NCBI RefSeq assembly: GCF_024385465.1
Contig: NZ_JANFLS010000002.1
Span: forward strand, 744,001-808,000
Source: Arthrobacter sp. zg-Y844
GTDB taxonomy: Bacteria > Actinomycetota > Actinomycetes > Actinomycetales > Micrococcaceae
Direction: 5' to 3'
DNA length: 64,000 nt
Shown here one piece after another: positions 8,879-16,807 of the stretch. The number at the start of each line of letters is the position of its first letter. Position 1 is the stretch's first letter. Made by a program: the position numbers and the translations under genes. Under the pieces are notes generated by a model. That model saw only the letters and a program-made list of their open reading frames with translations. It ran no database searches and was not told where the DNA came from.

Positions 8879-9148
8879 CTAGCGGCGTACCTGGTTGCCC
8901 TTGCCGCGGCCGGCAACGGCCTCGGCGACGCCGATCAGCAGGACGGCGGCAACAACGGAGACGATGAAGCCAAGGATGTTGAGCTCCCAGATGTCTCCGG
9001 TGCCCAGCAGGCTGGCGATGACTCCGCCGATGACGGAGCCGACAAGGCCGAGAAGGAGGGTCGCAACGATTCCCAGGTTCTGCCGGCCCGGCTTGATCAG
9101 CCGCGCGAGGGCTCCGATGACAAGCCCTGCAATGATGAATCCGATCAT
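8879..9148 (-). CDS. GlsB/YeaQ/YmgE family stress-response membrane protein
   Basis: An 89-residue protein with three hydrophobic helices, rich in glycine: MIGFIIAGLVIGALARLI, LGIVATLLLGLVGSVIGGVIA and NILGFIVSVVAAVLLIGVAEA. This matches the transglycosylase-associated/GlsB family, small inner-membrane proteins often induced by general stress. The short tail is basic (GRGKGNQVRR). The start is ATG 9148, with GAAGGGACC upstream. It is a monocistronic unit ended by the hairpin at 8809-8867. The molecular role of the family is not settled. Confidence 0.92.
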   Translation of the reverse strand: MIGFIIAGLVIGALARLIKPGRQNLGIVATLLLGLVGSVIGGVIASLLGTGDIWELNILGFIVSVVAAVLLIGVAEAVAGRGKGNQVRR

Positions 9149-9324
9149 GGTTCTGGTCCCTTCGTAGCGGTGCAGGCAACGGGAGCACGAGGCGCCCGCG
9201 CGTTCTGCAGTTAAGCTTAGACAAAACCCGCTGGATTTCCTAAGCGTGCTGTCTAATTCGGCTTGGACAGGCCGGGATAACCGGACGATTGGGTCCGGCC
9301 AGCCCGGCAGTGTCAGCTGCCCGG

Positions 9325-11118
9325 CTATCCGAAGACAGGCACCCCGTTGCGAACCAGGCGCCAGTTGTCCTCGGCGAAATCAGCCGGATCCACGGTCCCC
9401 TGGGCCACCACATAGTCGATGAGCAGCTGCCGGATTTCCGTCTGCTGGTTCACCAGCACCGGAGCCGTGGAAATGTGCGGGAAATTCCCGCCGCCGGACT
9501 GCCGGTAGTTGTTGGTCGCCACGGCAAACCGCTGGGCCGGATCCACCGGAGCCCCGTTGAAGCTCAGGTTGACGATGCGCTCCCCCACCGGGCGGCTGAT
9601 GTCGATGTCGTAGTCGACGCCGGACATCATGTCGTAGTTATAGTCGGGAGTGCCGCCTGCGTTGGTCAGGGTGGCGGGATCCACCGGTACGCCGGGGGCG
9701 GTCTGGGTGAAGTACTTCGCCGAGTACTCCAGGTAATCCTTGACCTGTGCGCCGGTCATTTCCACGCCGAACAGGGTGTTCGGGAAGACGTACAAACCGG
9801 CGAGGTCCCGGATGGTGACCGGACCGGCGGGGATTTCCGCGGTGCGGCTGAAGGGTGCCACCAGCGAGAGCACCGGCAGGTCCGCGTTGGGGCCGCCGTC
9901 GAGCGCCCGGTCCACCGCCTGGGCCTGGACGGAATTCACGAAGTCCATCACGGCGGTGTCGCGGTACCGGGACTCCTCCGCGGGCATTGACTCGGTGGCG
10001 TTGCCGACGGGCGTGTTGACGTAGTCGATCACGCGCTGGTGCTGTTCGGCCACCAGTTTGGAGACCACGGGGTCCGCCTCGACGGTGTTGGCGTTCAGCA
10101 GGGATGCCGACGCCGAGGTCACGTCCCACTGCCCCCGCACCTTGGTCAGTTCGAAGTCCATAACGGACAGGCGCATGCCCCAGTTCAGCGGCTCGGTCAG
10201 CAGTACCTTCTCGCCGGTGGTCTTGTTGGCGACGAACCGTTCAGGGATTTCCTGATGGGCATGGCCCACCAGGATGGCGTCGATGCCGGGCACGGTTTCA
10301 GCCAGCTGGGTGGAAGCGTTTTCCAGCGGCAGGTCGTCGCCGTAGGAGGAGGTGCCGGAGGTTCCCGAGTGGGAGCTGACCACCACCACGTCGGCGCCGC
10401 GTGCCTTCATTTCGGGAACGTATTTCTGTGCCTGCTCCACGATGCCGGGAAATTCGAGCTTCCCGTCAACGTTGTTCTTGTCCCAAATGGCCACCCCCGG
10501 ATTCGTGAGTCCCAGGATCCCGACCTTCACGGGTTTGTTGCCCTTCGTCTTGACCGTCTTGATGATGTACGGGGTGAAGGCAGGTTTGTCCGTTGCTGCG
10601 TCCACGGCGTTGGCCCCGAGCAGCGGGAAGTCCAACTGGCCTTCAAACTCGCGGAGCAATTCGAGGCCGTAATTGAATTCATGGTTGCCCAGTGCGGCGG
10701 CGTCGTAGTCCATGGAATTCATTGCCGCAGCCATGGGATGGATTTCCCCGGTCTCCGTGATCGGCTCCGTGTTGGCGAAATAGTCGGTCAGGGAAGTGCC
10801 TTGGATGGTGTCGCCGGCATCTATAAGCATGGTGGATTCCACGCCGCGGTCGGCGCGGACGGAGTCCACCAGTGTGGAGACCTTTGCCAATCCGACGTCG
10901 TTGTGTGCTGCGTCGTCGTATTCGCCGTCCTTGAAGTAATCCCAGTTCTCGACATAGCCATGCATGTCGGAGGTCCCCATGACCGTGACACTGGTCTTCT
11001 GGTCCTTGCCGGCATGCTCGGGCGGCGCGGCTGCTGCGGGTGTCATCGACACGAGTGTAACTGCCACGGCCGCGGTGACTGCGGTGGCAGTGCCCCGGCG
11101 GCGGACGGATGAATGCAT
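9325..11118 (-). CDS. Secreted bifunctional metallophosphatase/5'-nucleotidase
   Basis: 597 residues from ATG 11118. A signal peptide (basic RRRGTATAVTAAVAVTLVS, cleavage after AAAAP) is followed by a calcineurin-type metallophosphatase domain at about 45-320. Its metal motifs are SDMHGY, DAGDTIQG, GNHEFNYG, VVSSHSG and GHAHQE. A 5'-nucleotidase C-terminal domain follows at about 370-560. The family releases phosphate from extracellular nucleotides or 2',3'-cyclic nucleotides. There is no LPxTG anchor, so it should be released or wall-associated. GAGGAG lies 12 bases before this ATG; a TTG three bases further upstream has slightly better spacing. It is divergent from the M6 protease and shares a 200-base promoter region. 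Confidence 0.92.
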   Translation of the reverse strand: MHSSVRRRGTATAVTAAVAVTLVSMTPAAAAPPEHAGKDQKTSVTVMGTSDMHGYVENWDYFKDGEYDDAAHNDVGLAKVSTLVDSVRADRGVESTMLIDAGDTIQGTSLTDYFANTEPITETGEIHPMAAAMNSMDYDAAALGNHEFNYGLELLREFEGQLDFPLLGANAVDAATDKPAFTPYIIKTVKTKGNKPVKVGILGLTNPGVAIWDKNNVDGKLEFPGIVEQAQKYVPEMKARGADVVVVSSHSGTSGTSSYGDDLPLENASTQLAETVPGIDAILVGHAHQEIPERFVANKTTGEKVLLTEPLNWGMRLSVMDFELTKVRGQWDVTSASASLLNANTVEADPVVSKLVAEQHQRVIDYVNTPVGNATESMPAEESRYRDTAVMDFVNSVQAQAVDRALDGGPNADLPVLSLVAPFSRTAEIPAGPVTIRDLAGLYVFPNTLFGVEMTGAQVKDYLEYSAKYFTQTAPGVPVDPATLTNAGGTPDYNYDMMSGVDYDIDISRPVGERIVNLSFNGAPVDPAQRFAVATNNYRQSGGGNFPHISTAPVLVNQQTEIRQLLIDYVVAQGTVDPADFAEDNWRLVRNGVPVFG

Positions 11119-11319
11119 CAATCTAAACAACTCCTCATAGTGCGTGTGAATGTCCCCTTAGGCACCCTTACAGGTAAAAGTTCCATTCCGGAAGACCTCG
11201 GCGTTCTTTTGCTTCCACTTTTCTCCAAATAAAAAAACTCCAGTCTGTCCGGCCTGAAAGGCGACATCCAAAACGTAACGTAATCCCACCTCACTCACAC
11301 GCTGCACTAAGGGGAAGCC
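11119..11319. promoter_or_regulatory. Shared divergent promoter region with mirrored leaders
   Basis: About 200 bases between two divergently transcribed secreted-enzyme genes. They are AT-rich for this genome in the middle (a run of seven A near 11230). Each gene has nearly the same leader in its own direction: TCACACGCACTATGAGGAG before the nucleotidase (minus strand of 11131-11149) and TCACACGCTGCACTAAGGGG before the protease (11295-11314). I cannot fix -10 or -35 boxes with confidence. Confidence 0.5.
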
Positions 11320-13140
11320 TTGAAAAACGAAAACAGGCGCCGGAGTTTCCGGTGCGCATTGGTATTGGCCATCGGCAGTGCCGTTGCCCTCTCCCCGGTG
11401 GCGGCCGTGGCCGCCCCGGCCAAACCTGCGCTGGCACCCAGCGGGTTCTCCGGTGCGCCGGGACCGGACGGGAACGCCGCCAAATCAGACGACCGTTCCG
11501 ATCCGGCGGCCGACGAACGCCGTCAATTGAACCAGCAGGCTATTGAAAAGGTCCTCCGCTCAGAAGCGCCCGTGCAGACGCGCGGCGGTTCAAAGGCCGT
11601 GCAGGTGGCGCCCGGGCAGTGGGCGGAGTACGGACTGGAGGACAGCGACCAGATCCTGTCCTTCCTCATCGACTTCGGCACCCAGGTGGATCCGCGCTTC
11701 CCGACTGCGCCCGCCGGGCCGCAGCACAACCAGATTCCGGAACCGAACCGCGCGGTGGACAACTCGACGTACTGGGAGCCGGACTTCGACCGGCAGCACT
11801 ATCTAGATATGTTCTTCGATCCCCAGGGGGAATCGTTGAAAACGCTCTATGAGGAGATGTCCAGCGGCCGCTACACGGTCGACGGCGATGTCAGCGACTG
11901 GGTTACGGTCCCCTACAACTCCGCCAGCTACGGGGAGACCGAGAGCCAGCAGGACATGACCCGCTTCGTGCAGGACGCCGCCGACGCCTGGTACGAGGCG
12001 CAGATTGCTGCCGGCAAGACTGCCGCGGATATCGACGCCTACCTGGCCGGGTTCGACCAGTGGGACCGCTACGACTACAACAACAACGGCAACTTCGATG
12101 AGCCCGACGGCTACATCGACCACTTCCAGGCCATCCATGCAGGCGAGGGCGAAGAGGCCGGCGCTCCGACGTCGACCATCTGGTCGCACCGCTGGTCAGT
12201 GGGCCAGGCCGGCGCCGGCACGCAGGGACCCGCGACCAACCCGTTCGGTGGTATCCGGATCGGTGATTCCAAGGTCTGGATCCGCGACTACACCACGGAA
12301 CCGGAAAACGGCGGGCTCGGCGTGTTTGCACACGAGTACGCCCATGACCTCGGACTTCCGGATCTCTACGACACCAGCGGCGGCGAAAACAGCACCGGGT
12401 TCTGGACGCTCATGAGCTCCGGTTCCTGGCTGGGCCACGGCAACGGAACAATCGGCACCACACCGAACCATATGGGGGCCTGGGAAAAGCTGCAGCTCGG
12501 CTGGCTGGACTACGACACCGCGGCCGCCGGCACAAAGTCCACCCACAAGCTCGGCCCGGCCTTCCACGCAACCAAGAAACAGCAGGCCCTGGTGGTCACG
12601 CTGCCGCGGGATGCCGCCGGAAACGGCCGTTACTACATTGCCGAAAACCGGCAGTACATGGGTTACGACGACACCCTGCGGACCGGCCCGTACAACTTCG
12701 GCTGGGCGGTCAGCGCCCCGGACCGGGTAGAGCACTACCCGTACCAGGACGGCTTGCTGGTCACGTACTGGAACGCCGGACAGCGGAACAACAACACCCA
12801 GCAGCACCCGGGTGCGGGTCTGATCCTTCCGGTTGATGCGCATCCGCAGACCCTGCGGTGGTCCGACGGCACCATCGCCCGCAACCGCATCCAGAGCTTC
12901 GACGCCACCTTCGGCAAGGAAGCCACCGACCCGATCCTCCTGCACCGGGAAACGGCCACCGGAATGACGACTCTGCAGGCACCGTCCCGTCCCGGCGTTC
13001 AGGTATTCGATGACACCAACCCGAACGCCTACTACGATCCGGCGAACCCGCAGGCGAGCGTGGTGGTGGCCGGGACGGGCACGAAGATTACCGTCGTGAA
13101 CAGTAATCCGAAGGGCATGATGACGGTGCGGGTGAACTAG
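11320..13140 (+). CDS. Secreted M6 family (immune inhibitor A-type) metalloprotease
   Basis: 606 residues from TTG 11320, chosen because AAGGGGA sits just upstream and a standard signal peptide follows (basic KNENRRRSFRC, hydrophobic core, cleavage near VAAPA). A propeptide at about 30-120 precedes the M6 peptidase domain. The zinc motif is HEYAHD at 338-343, followed by LGLPDLYD, and WTLMSSGSW is the downstream family block. The domain continues to about 560 and ends with a short beta-rich tail. Immune inhibitor A proteases are secreted zinc enzymes that degrade host or environmental proteins; here a nutrient-scavenging role is more likely. No sortase anchor or PKD repeats are seen. Confidence 0.92.
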   Translation: MKNENRRRSFRCALVLAIGSAVALSPVAAVAAPAKPALAPSGFSGAPGPDGNAAKSDDRSDPAADERRQLNQQAIEKVLRSEAPVQTRGGSKAVQVAPGQWAEYGLEDSDQILSFLIDFGTQVDPRFPTAPAGPQHNQIPEPNRAVDNSTYWEPDFDRQHYLDMFFDPQGESLKTLYEEMSSGRYTVDGDVSDWVTVPYNSASYGETESQQDMTRFVQDAADAWYEAQIAAGKTAADIDAYLAGFDQWDRYDYNNNGNFDEPDGYIDHFQAIHAGEGEEAGAPTSTIWSHRWSVGQAGAGTQGPATNPFGGIRIGDSKVWIRDYTTEPENGGLGVFAHEYAHDLGLPDLYDTSGGENSTGFWTLMSSGSWLGHGNGTIGTTPNHMGAWEKLQLGWLDYDTAAAGTKSTHKLGPAFHATKKQQALVVTLPRDAAGNGRYYIAENRQYMGYDDTLRTGPYNFGWAVSAPDRVEHYPYQDGLLVTYWNAGQRNNNTQQHPGAGLILPVDAHPQTLRWSDGTIARNRIQSFDATFGKEATDPILLHRETATGMTTLQAPSRPGVQVFDDTNPNAYYDPANPQASVVVAGTGTKITVVNSNPKGMMTVRVN

Positions 13141-13177
13141 GCCGCCCCTGGCTGGTTCCAGCGGTTGGCCCGCCTAC

Positions 13178-13255
13178 GGGCCTGGCTCCGGCGGCAACGA
13201 AATTCCAGAGCTCGCAGAGCTCGCTTGGAATATTAAAGCCGCCTCCGCCAGACCC
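13178..13255 (+). repeat. Structured intergenic repeat, copy A
   Basis: This copy has a conserved core at 13190-13243: GGCGGC, then AACGA, a variable stem ATTCCA/TGGAAT (13202-13207 and 13226-13231), a conserved apical GAGCTCGCAGAGCTCGC, ATTAAA and GCCGCC. Outside the core, GGGCCTGGC (13178-13186) pairs with GCCAGACCC (13247-13255) with one mismatch. It lies downstream of the M6 protease. Copies B and C are at 24951-25039 and 25838-25915. Confidence 0.85.
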
Positions 13256-13286
13256 TACGGCTAACCCGCAGCGTCACCGCACAATC

Positions 13287-13328
13287 GAAAAGGCAGGGCC
13301 TCGGTATCGTCCGAGGCCCTGCCTTTTC
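13287..13328. terminator. Bidirectional intrinsic terminator
   Basis: Perfect 18-bp arms, 13287-13304 and 13311-13328 (GAAAAGGCAGGGCCTCGG and its complement), around a six-base loop TATCGT. A-run and T-run flanks give a U-tract in both directions. It separates the M6 protease (plus) from the GNAT pair (minus). Confidence 0.92.
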
Positions 13329-13352
13329 CTTGTTGCGGTCGTCCCTAGATCG

Positions 13353-13877
13353 CTATGCCCCAGTTGGTGGGGAGTCTTCCCAGTATTCTTCGCCGTCCTC
13401 GTCAAAACGGCCGGTCGGGGTGAGGCCCAGGTGGCGGGCGACCGAGGCTGAGGCAGTGTTTTCCGGATGGATAGACGCCGTGATCCGGACCGGTGGTTGT
13501 TGGTGCCGCAGCCAGGTGACCATGGCTCGGGCAGCCTCGGTGGCAGCACCCCGACCCTGGAACGCCTCACCCACCACCCACGCAACGTCCGACGTCGCCC
13601 CGTCCGTCTCCACCGTGGCCTGGACAAACCCGATGCTTCTGCCCTGTTCACGGATAATCCAGTTGAGCCACGCCTCACGGCCGTCCGGCGATGATCCAAT
13701 CGATTGGGCGGCATACCGCTTCTCCAGCTCCTCAGCTGTCGGTGCCTGACCGCCGATGTACTGGTAGATGGCTGTGCCGGCCAAAACGCTCACCATGTCG
13801 GCCGCGTGGTGCACACCCAACGGTTCCAGTGTGAAGCGGTCGGTGGGGATCAGTGCGGCCCGCAGGATGTCCGGCAT
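13353..13877 (-). CDS. GNAT family N-acetyltransferase (RimJ/RimL-like)
   Basis: 174 residues with the RimJ-type N-terminus LIPTDRFTLEPLGVHHAADM, the acetyl-CoA loop WVVGEAFQGRGAATEAARAMV near 115-135, and the closing IHPENTASASVARHLGLTPTGRF block. Its own start is ATG 13877. The upstream GNAT ends only nine bases before it, so the two are almost certainly co-transcribed. They are about as similar to each other as two members of the same superfamily and do not look like a recent tandem duplication. The acceptor is unknown. Confidence 0.88.
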   Translation of the reverse strand: MPDILRAALIPTDRFTLEPLGVHHAADMVSVLAGTAIYQYIGGQAPTAEELEKRYAAQSIGSSPDGREAWLNWIIREQGRSIGFVQATVETDGATSDVAWVVGEAFQGRGAATEAARAMVTWLRHQQPPVRITASIHPENTASASVARHLGLTPTGRFDEDGEEYWEDSPPTGA

Positions 13878-13886
13878 CGCTTCCTC

Positions 13887-14435
13887 CTAAAGGATCCGCT
13901 GGAAGAGCAGATGGTCCTGCCACTCTCCGGCAATTCGCAGGTAGTCCGGTGCCATGCCGATCCGCTCGAACCCTGAGCGGTCCAGGACTCTCTGCGACGC
14001 GGCGTTCTCAAGCAGGGTTGCCGCCTGGATCCGGTGCAGCCCCAGCTGGCTTCGACCCAATTCGACGACTGCCGCCACCGCTGCAGTGCCGATCCCCCGT
14101 CCGGCGTAATCGCCGTCCACCCAGTAGCCGAGGTTGGCCGATTGGAAGGGACCTCCGACGATCCCGGTGAGGGTAATGGTCCCGATGATCCGCTCGTGAT
14201 GAACCAGGACCCAGGGCACCTCCGTACCCGCGGCATGCTGGACCAGCTTTGATCGGATGACCGAGCGTTGGCCGGCAGGAGTGAAGAACGAATCCTCCCG
14301 GAGCGGTTCCCAAGGCGCCAAGTAGGTCCGGTTCCGGTGGTAGGCCGCAGCGAGTGCATCGGCGTCGGACAAGTCCGCGACTCGAAGCCGGACACCGTGC
14401 AGCAGCTGTGTGGCGGGGAAAGGTTCGCTAAGCAC
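13887..14435 (-). CDS. GNAT family N-acetyltransferase (RimJ-like)
   Basis: 182 residues. VRLRVADLSDADALAAAYHRN opens the fold, YWVDGDYAGRGIGTAAVAAVV near 105-125 is the acetyl-CoA loop, and AATLLENAASQRVLDRSGFERIG is the conserved C-terminal block. The combination LAPWEPLREDSFFTPAGQ is typical of ribosomal-protein-serine acetyltransferase relatives (RimL). It is the first gene of a two-GNAT operon. Start ATG 14435. Whether it modifies a ribosomal protein or a small metabolite cannot be read from the sequence. Confidence 0.88.
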   Translation of the reverse strand: MLSEPFPATQLLHGVRLRVADLSDADALAAAYHRNRTYLAPWEPLREDSFFTPAGQRSVIRSKLVQHAAGTEVPWVLVHHERIIGTITLTGIVGGPFQSANLGYWVDGDYAGRGIGTAAVAAVVELGRSQLGLHRIQAATLLENAASQRVLDRSGFERIGMAPDYLRIAGEWQDHLLFQRIL

Positions 14436-14578
14436 ACTTCAGGGTAGCTGCCGTGTTCCCGGTCACTGTGTAAAGCGCCTACGCCGCGCGTCGCCACCGG
14501 AGCGCCAGTGCAGGGCCCGCGCAATGCCCGCCGTCTCCCACGCGGCCAACTCGCAGGTTGGTGTGGAAAGCTGGCCCC

Positions 14579-15034
14579 ATGAATAGGACGGAACGGATTC
14601 CAGCGTGGCTGCGCCGCACCGGCATTGAGGTGGCCGGATGGTCCCTGGTGATCCTGGGCCTGGCCGCTCTGGTGCTCCCCGGCCCGGGGCTGCTTATGGT
14701 GGTGGCCGGGCTGGCCGTCCTGTCCCTGCGCTATGCGTGGGCCCACCGCTGGCTGCATCCAGTGAAAGCACGCGCTTTCCGTGCGGCCGCTCAGGGGGTG
14801 CAGACCACGCCGCGGATTGTCGCGACTGTCTGCGGCGGCCTGGCGGTCATGGCCGCCGGCGTGATCTGGGGGCTTTGGCGGCAGGTGCCGCATTGGTGGC
14901 CGCTGCAGGATTCCTGGTGGCTGCCCGGCGGGTGGGTCACCGGTGGAACGCTCATTGGGTCGGGCGTCATCGGCCTGGCCCTGATTGTTTACAGCTATGT
15001 GCGCTTCCGCCGTCCGGGGTCAACCCGTCACTAG
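14579..15034 (+). CDS. PGPGW/TIGR02611 family transmembrane protein
   Basis: 151 residues with two N-terminal hydrophobic stretches separated by the family hallmark LVLPGPGLLMVVAGLAVLS (PGPGW-type motif), then an amphipathic part (WLHPVKARAF). Two further membrane segments follow at about 80-100 and 120-145. The start is ATG 14579, with GGAAAG about nine bases upstream. The family has no known biochemical activity; members are small actinobacterial membrane proteins. It ends convergently with the MFS gene at 15061. Confidence 0.85.
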   Translation: MNRTERIPAWLRRTGIEVAGWSLVILGLAALVLPGPGLLMVVAGLAVLSLRYAWAHRWLHPVKARAFRAAAQGVQTTPRIVATVCGGLAVMAAGVIWGLWRQVPHWWPLQDSWWLPGGWVTGGTLIGSGVIGLALIVYSYVRFRRPGSTRH

Positions 15035-15060
15035 GTCCTCGACGCCGGGGGCCGGCCCGT

Positions 15061-16308
15061 CTAGCGGAACCCGGCCAGCGACTTGGTAAAGGCGACCGGC
15101 AGCGCGGCCAGCCCGGCCAGCACTGCCCACAGCCAGAGCACCGGCAGGGTGCCCGCTGCCGCTGCCGCCAGCCCGGCCAGCAGCGCTGCCACGGGCATCA
15201 CGCCGAGGGTCAGCGTCCGTTGCGCGGCACCTACCGTGGCCAGTTCGTTCCGCGGCACCGTCCGGGGCAGCACTTCCGCACCGGCGACGCCGGACAGAGC
15301 CACCAGGCAGCCCCAGGCCAGGGTGGAACCCGCTAGCCACGCCAGCGCCGGACCGGGGAGGGCGGAACAGAACACCGCCAGCAGGACGGCGGGCACCGAC
15401 AGCAGGGCGGCACCGGTCCTGACCGCTTTCAGCCCCAGCCGGCCTGTGAGGTACGGCGCGGCCGCAGCACCGGAAACGGCTCCGAGAGCGGACAGCACCC
15501 CCAGGGCCGCAAAGGCCGGCGGCGCAACAGCCAGGTCTCGCAGCACGTAGACCGGCAGGACGGTGTTGCCGACCATGGCACCGGCATTCGTCAGGCAGGC
15601 GGACAGGGTCAAGGCCCTCAGCGCCGGGGTGCGCCGGAGCGTGGCGAATCCACGGCGGGCCCGCCCACGTGCAGGGCGCCCGGGAGCCGGTGCAGCCGCA
15701 GGCAGCCGGATCCCGAGTTGAACCAGCCAGGACGAGGCATAGGCCGCAGCACCGGTCAGGAGCAGCACCGGCATGCCCAGCAGACCCAGAACAGTGCCGG
15801 CCGCGGCAGCGCCGCCCGCAGTAGTCGCCTGGTTGATCATGGCCAGCCGTGAGTAGGCCCGCTTCATTCCCTGCGGACCGGACACCACCGGGACAACGGT
15901 GGAATGGGCGGTGGTGAAAAGGAGGTCCGCGATGCCGATCAGCACGGCAGCAGCGAACAGCCCGCTTCCGGAGAGCCACCCCTGCCAGGCGCCGGCGGCG
16001 AGGAACAGCAGGACTCCGCAACGCAGCAGGGAAGCTGCCCCCATCGCAAGCAGCGGTTTGCCGCTGCGGTCCACGGCCACTCCGGCGCTCATACCCAGCA
16101 GCAGGAAGGCTGCAATTCCGGTGGCGTTGAGAATACCCACGAATACCGGCCCGAGACCCAGCACCGCAACCGCAAGAATGGGCAGGGCCGTGCGGGTCAG
16201 GGCGTCGCCGAAACCTTCCGCCGCACCCGTGGAGGCGAGGAAGCGGAAAGGGCGTCCGCTCCGCCCCCCGTCGGCCGTCACCGGATCCGGAAGTTGATCA
16301 GTAGCCAC
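15061..16308 (-). CDS. MFS transporter
   Basis: 415 residues with about twelve membrane segments in two halves. AGVAVDRSGKPLLAMGAASLLR between segments two and three is the motif-A loop of major facilitator proteins. The hydrophobic core and lack of a large soluble domain suggest an efflux carrier of the enterobactin-exporter/macrolide-efflux type, substrate unknown. I chose GTG 16308: AGGGGGAG lies six bases upstream, whereas the longer ATG at 16323 would place the start codon inside an operator palindrome and turn the Shine-Dalgarno into coding sequence. It is divergent from the zinc-finger/HTH gene and likely repressed through the two dyads at 16322-16367. Confidence 0.87.
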   Translation of the reverse strand: MATDQLPDPVTADGGRSGRPFRFLASTGAAEGFGDALTRTALPILAVAVLGLGPVFVGILNATGIAAFLLLGMSAGVAVDRSGKPLLAMGAASLLRCGVLLFLAAGAWQGWLSGSGLFAAAVLIGIADLLFTTAHSTVVPVVSGPQGMKRAYSRLAMINQATTAGGAAAAGTVLGLLGMPVLLLTGAAAYASSWLVQLGIRLPAAAPAPGRPARGRARRGFATLRRTPALRALTLSACLTNAGAMVGNTVLPVYVLRDLAVAPPAFAALGVLSALGAVSGAAAAPYLTGRLGLKAVRTGAALLSVPAVLLAVFCSALPGPALAWLAGSTLAWGCLVALSGVAGAEVLPRTVPRNELATVGAAQRTLTLGVMPVAALLAGLAAAAAGTLPVLWLWAVLAGLAALPVAFTKSLAGFR

Positions 16309-16321
16309 GCGACTCCCCCTC

Positions 16322-16346
16322 ATGTGTCAGGTAATGCCTGACACAT
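16322..16346. promoter_or_regulatory. Operator-like palindrome 1 upstream of MFS gene
   Basis: Perfect dyad with ten-base arms ATGTGTCAGG and CCTGACACAT around TAATG. Its right part, CCTGACA preceded by a five-base spacer, is repeated in box 2; centres are 24 bases apart. It sits immediately upstream of the MFS Shine-Dalgarno, where a bound repressor would block transcription. Confidence 0.75.
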
Positions 16347-16348
16347 AC

Positions 16349-16367
16349 TTTCAGGGGTTGCCTGACA
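16349..16367. promoter_or_regulatory. Operator-like palindrome 2
   Basis: TTTCAGG-GGTTG-CCTGACA, an imperfect copy of box 1 (TGTCAGG-N5-CCTGACA, one arm base different). The five-base inner pairs TCAGG/CCTGA are exact. It lies between the MFS start and the start of the zinc-finger protein gene, so it could affect both. Confidence 0.65.
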
Positions 16368-16410
16368 GCACAAGGGGTAGGTTCGATGGACCGCTGGCTA
16401 GACTGGGGCC

Positions 16411-16806
16411 ATGCCTTCTGAGCTGAGCGGTACGGACCGCGATCACCCGGGAAACGAGCCCTTTATGTGTTCGTTCTGTCTTCGGCCGCGGGAGGAAACC
16501 GGAGTATTGGCAGCGGCCCCCACCGCAGCCATCTGCCGGGACTGTGCGGAAGGTGCCCGGAAACTGCTGGATACACCCCGTCCGGCGGACCCCGATCCGC
16601 TGCCGGCCACGCCCTGGGACGCGCTGAGCAACGACGAGTTGCTGGAACGGCTCCCCCGCGTTGCGGAAGCACGGGACCAGGTGGAGGAGCAGCTACGTCG
16701 CTGGGTGGGAGCGGCCCGCGCCAGGAGCATCAGCTGGGCCGCCATCGGCTCGTCGCTGGGGATGTCCCGCCAATCCGCATGGGAGCGTTTCCGGACCGCG
16801 CCCTAG
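16411..16806 (+). CDS. ClpX-type C4 zinc-finger and HTH protein
   Basis: 131 residues. A ClpX-like C4 zinc finger occupies about 20-50: CSFCLRP near 22-25 and CRDCAEGARKLL near 46-49. A charged linker, a helical segment LLERLPRVAEARDQVEEQLRRW (about 80-100) and a C-terminal helix-turn-helix SWAAIGSSLGMSRQSAWERF follow. There is no AAA+ domain, so it is not ClpX. It might bind DNA or act as an adaptor. Start ATG 16411. It is adjacent to the double operator but there is no evidence that it binds it. It ends one base before the convergent UvrA paralogue's stop. Confidence 0.8.
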   Translation: MPSELSGTDRDHPGNEPFMCSFCLRPREETGVLAAAPTAAICRDCAEGARKLLDTPRPADPDPLPATPWDALSNDELLERLPRVAEARDQVEEQLRRWVGAARARSISWAAIGSSLGMSRQSAWERFRTAP

Positions 16807-16807
16807 G

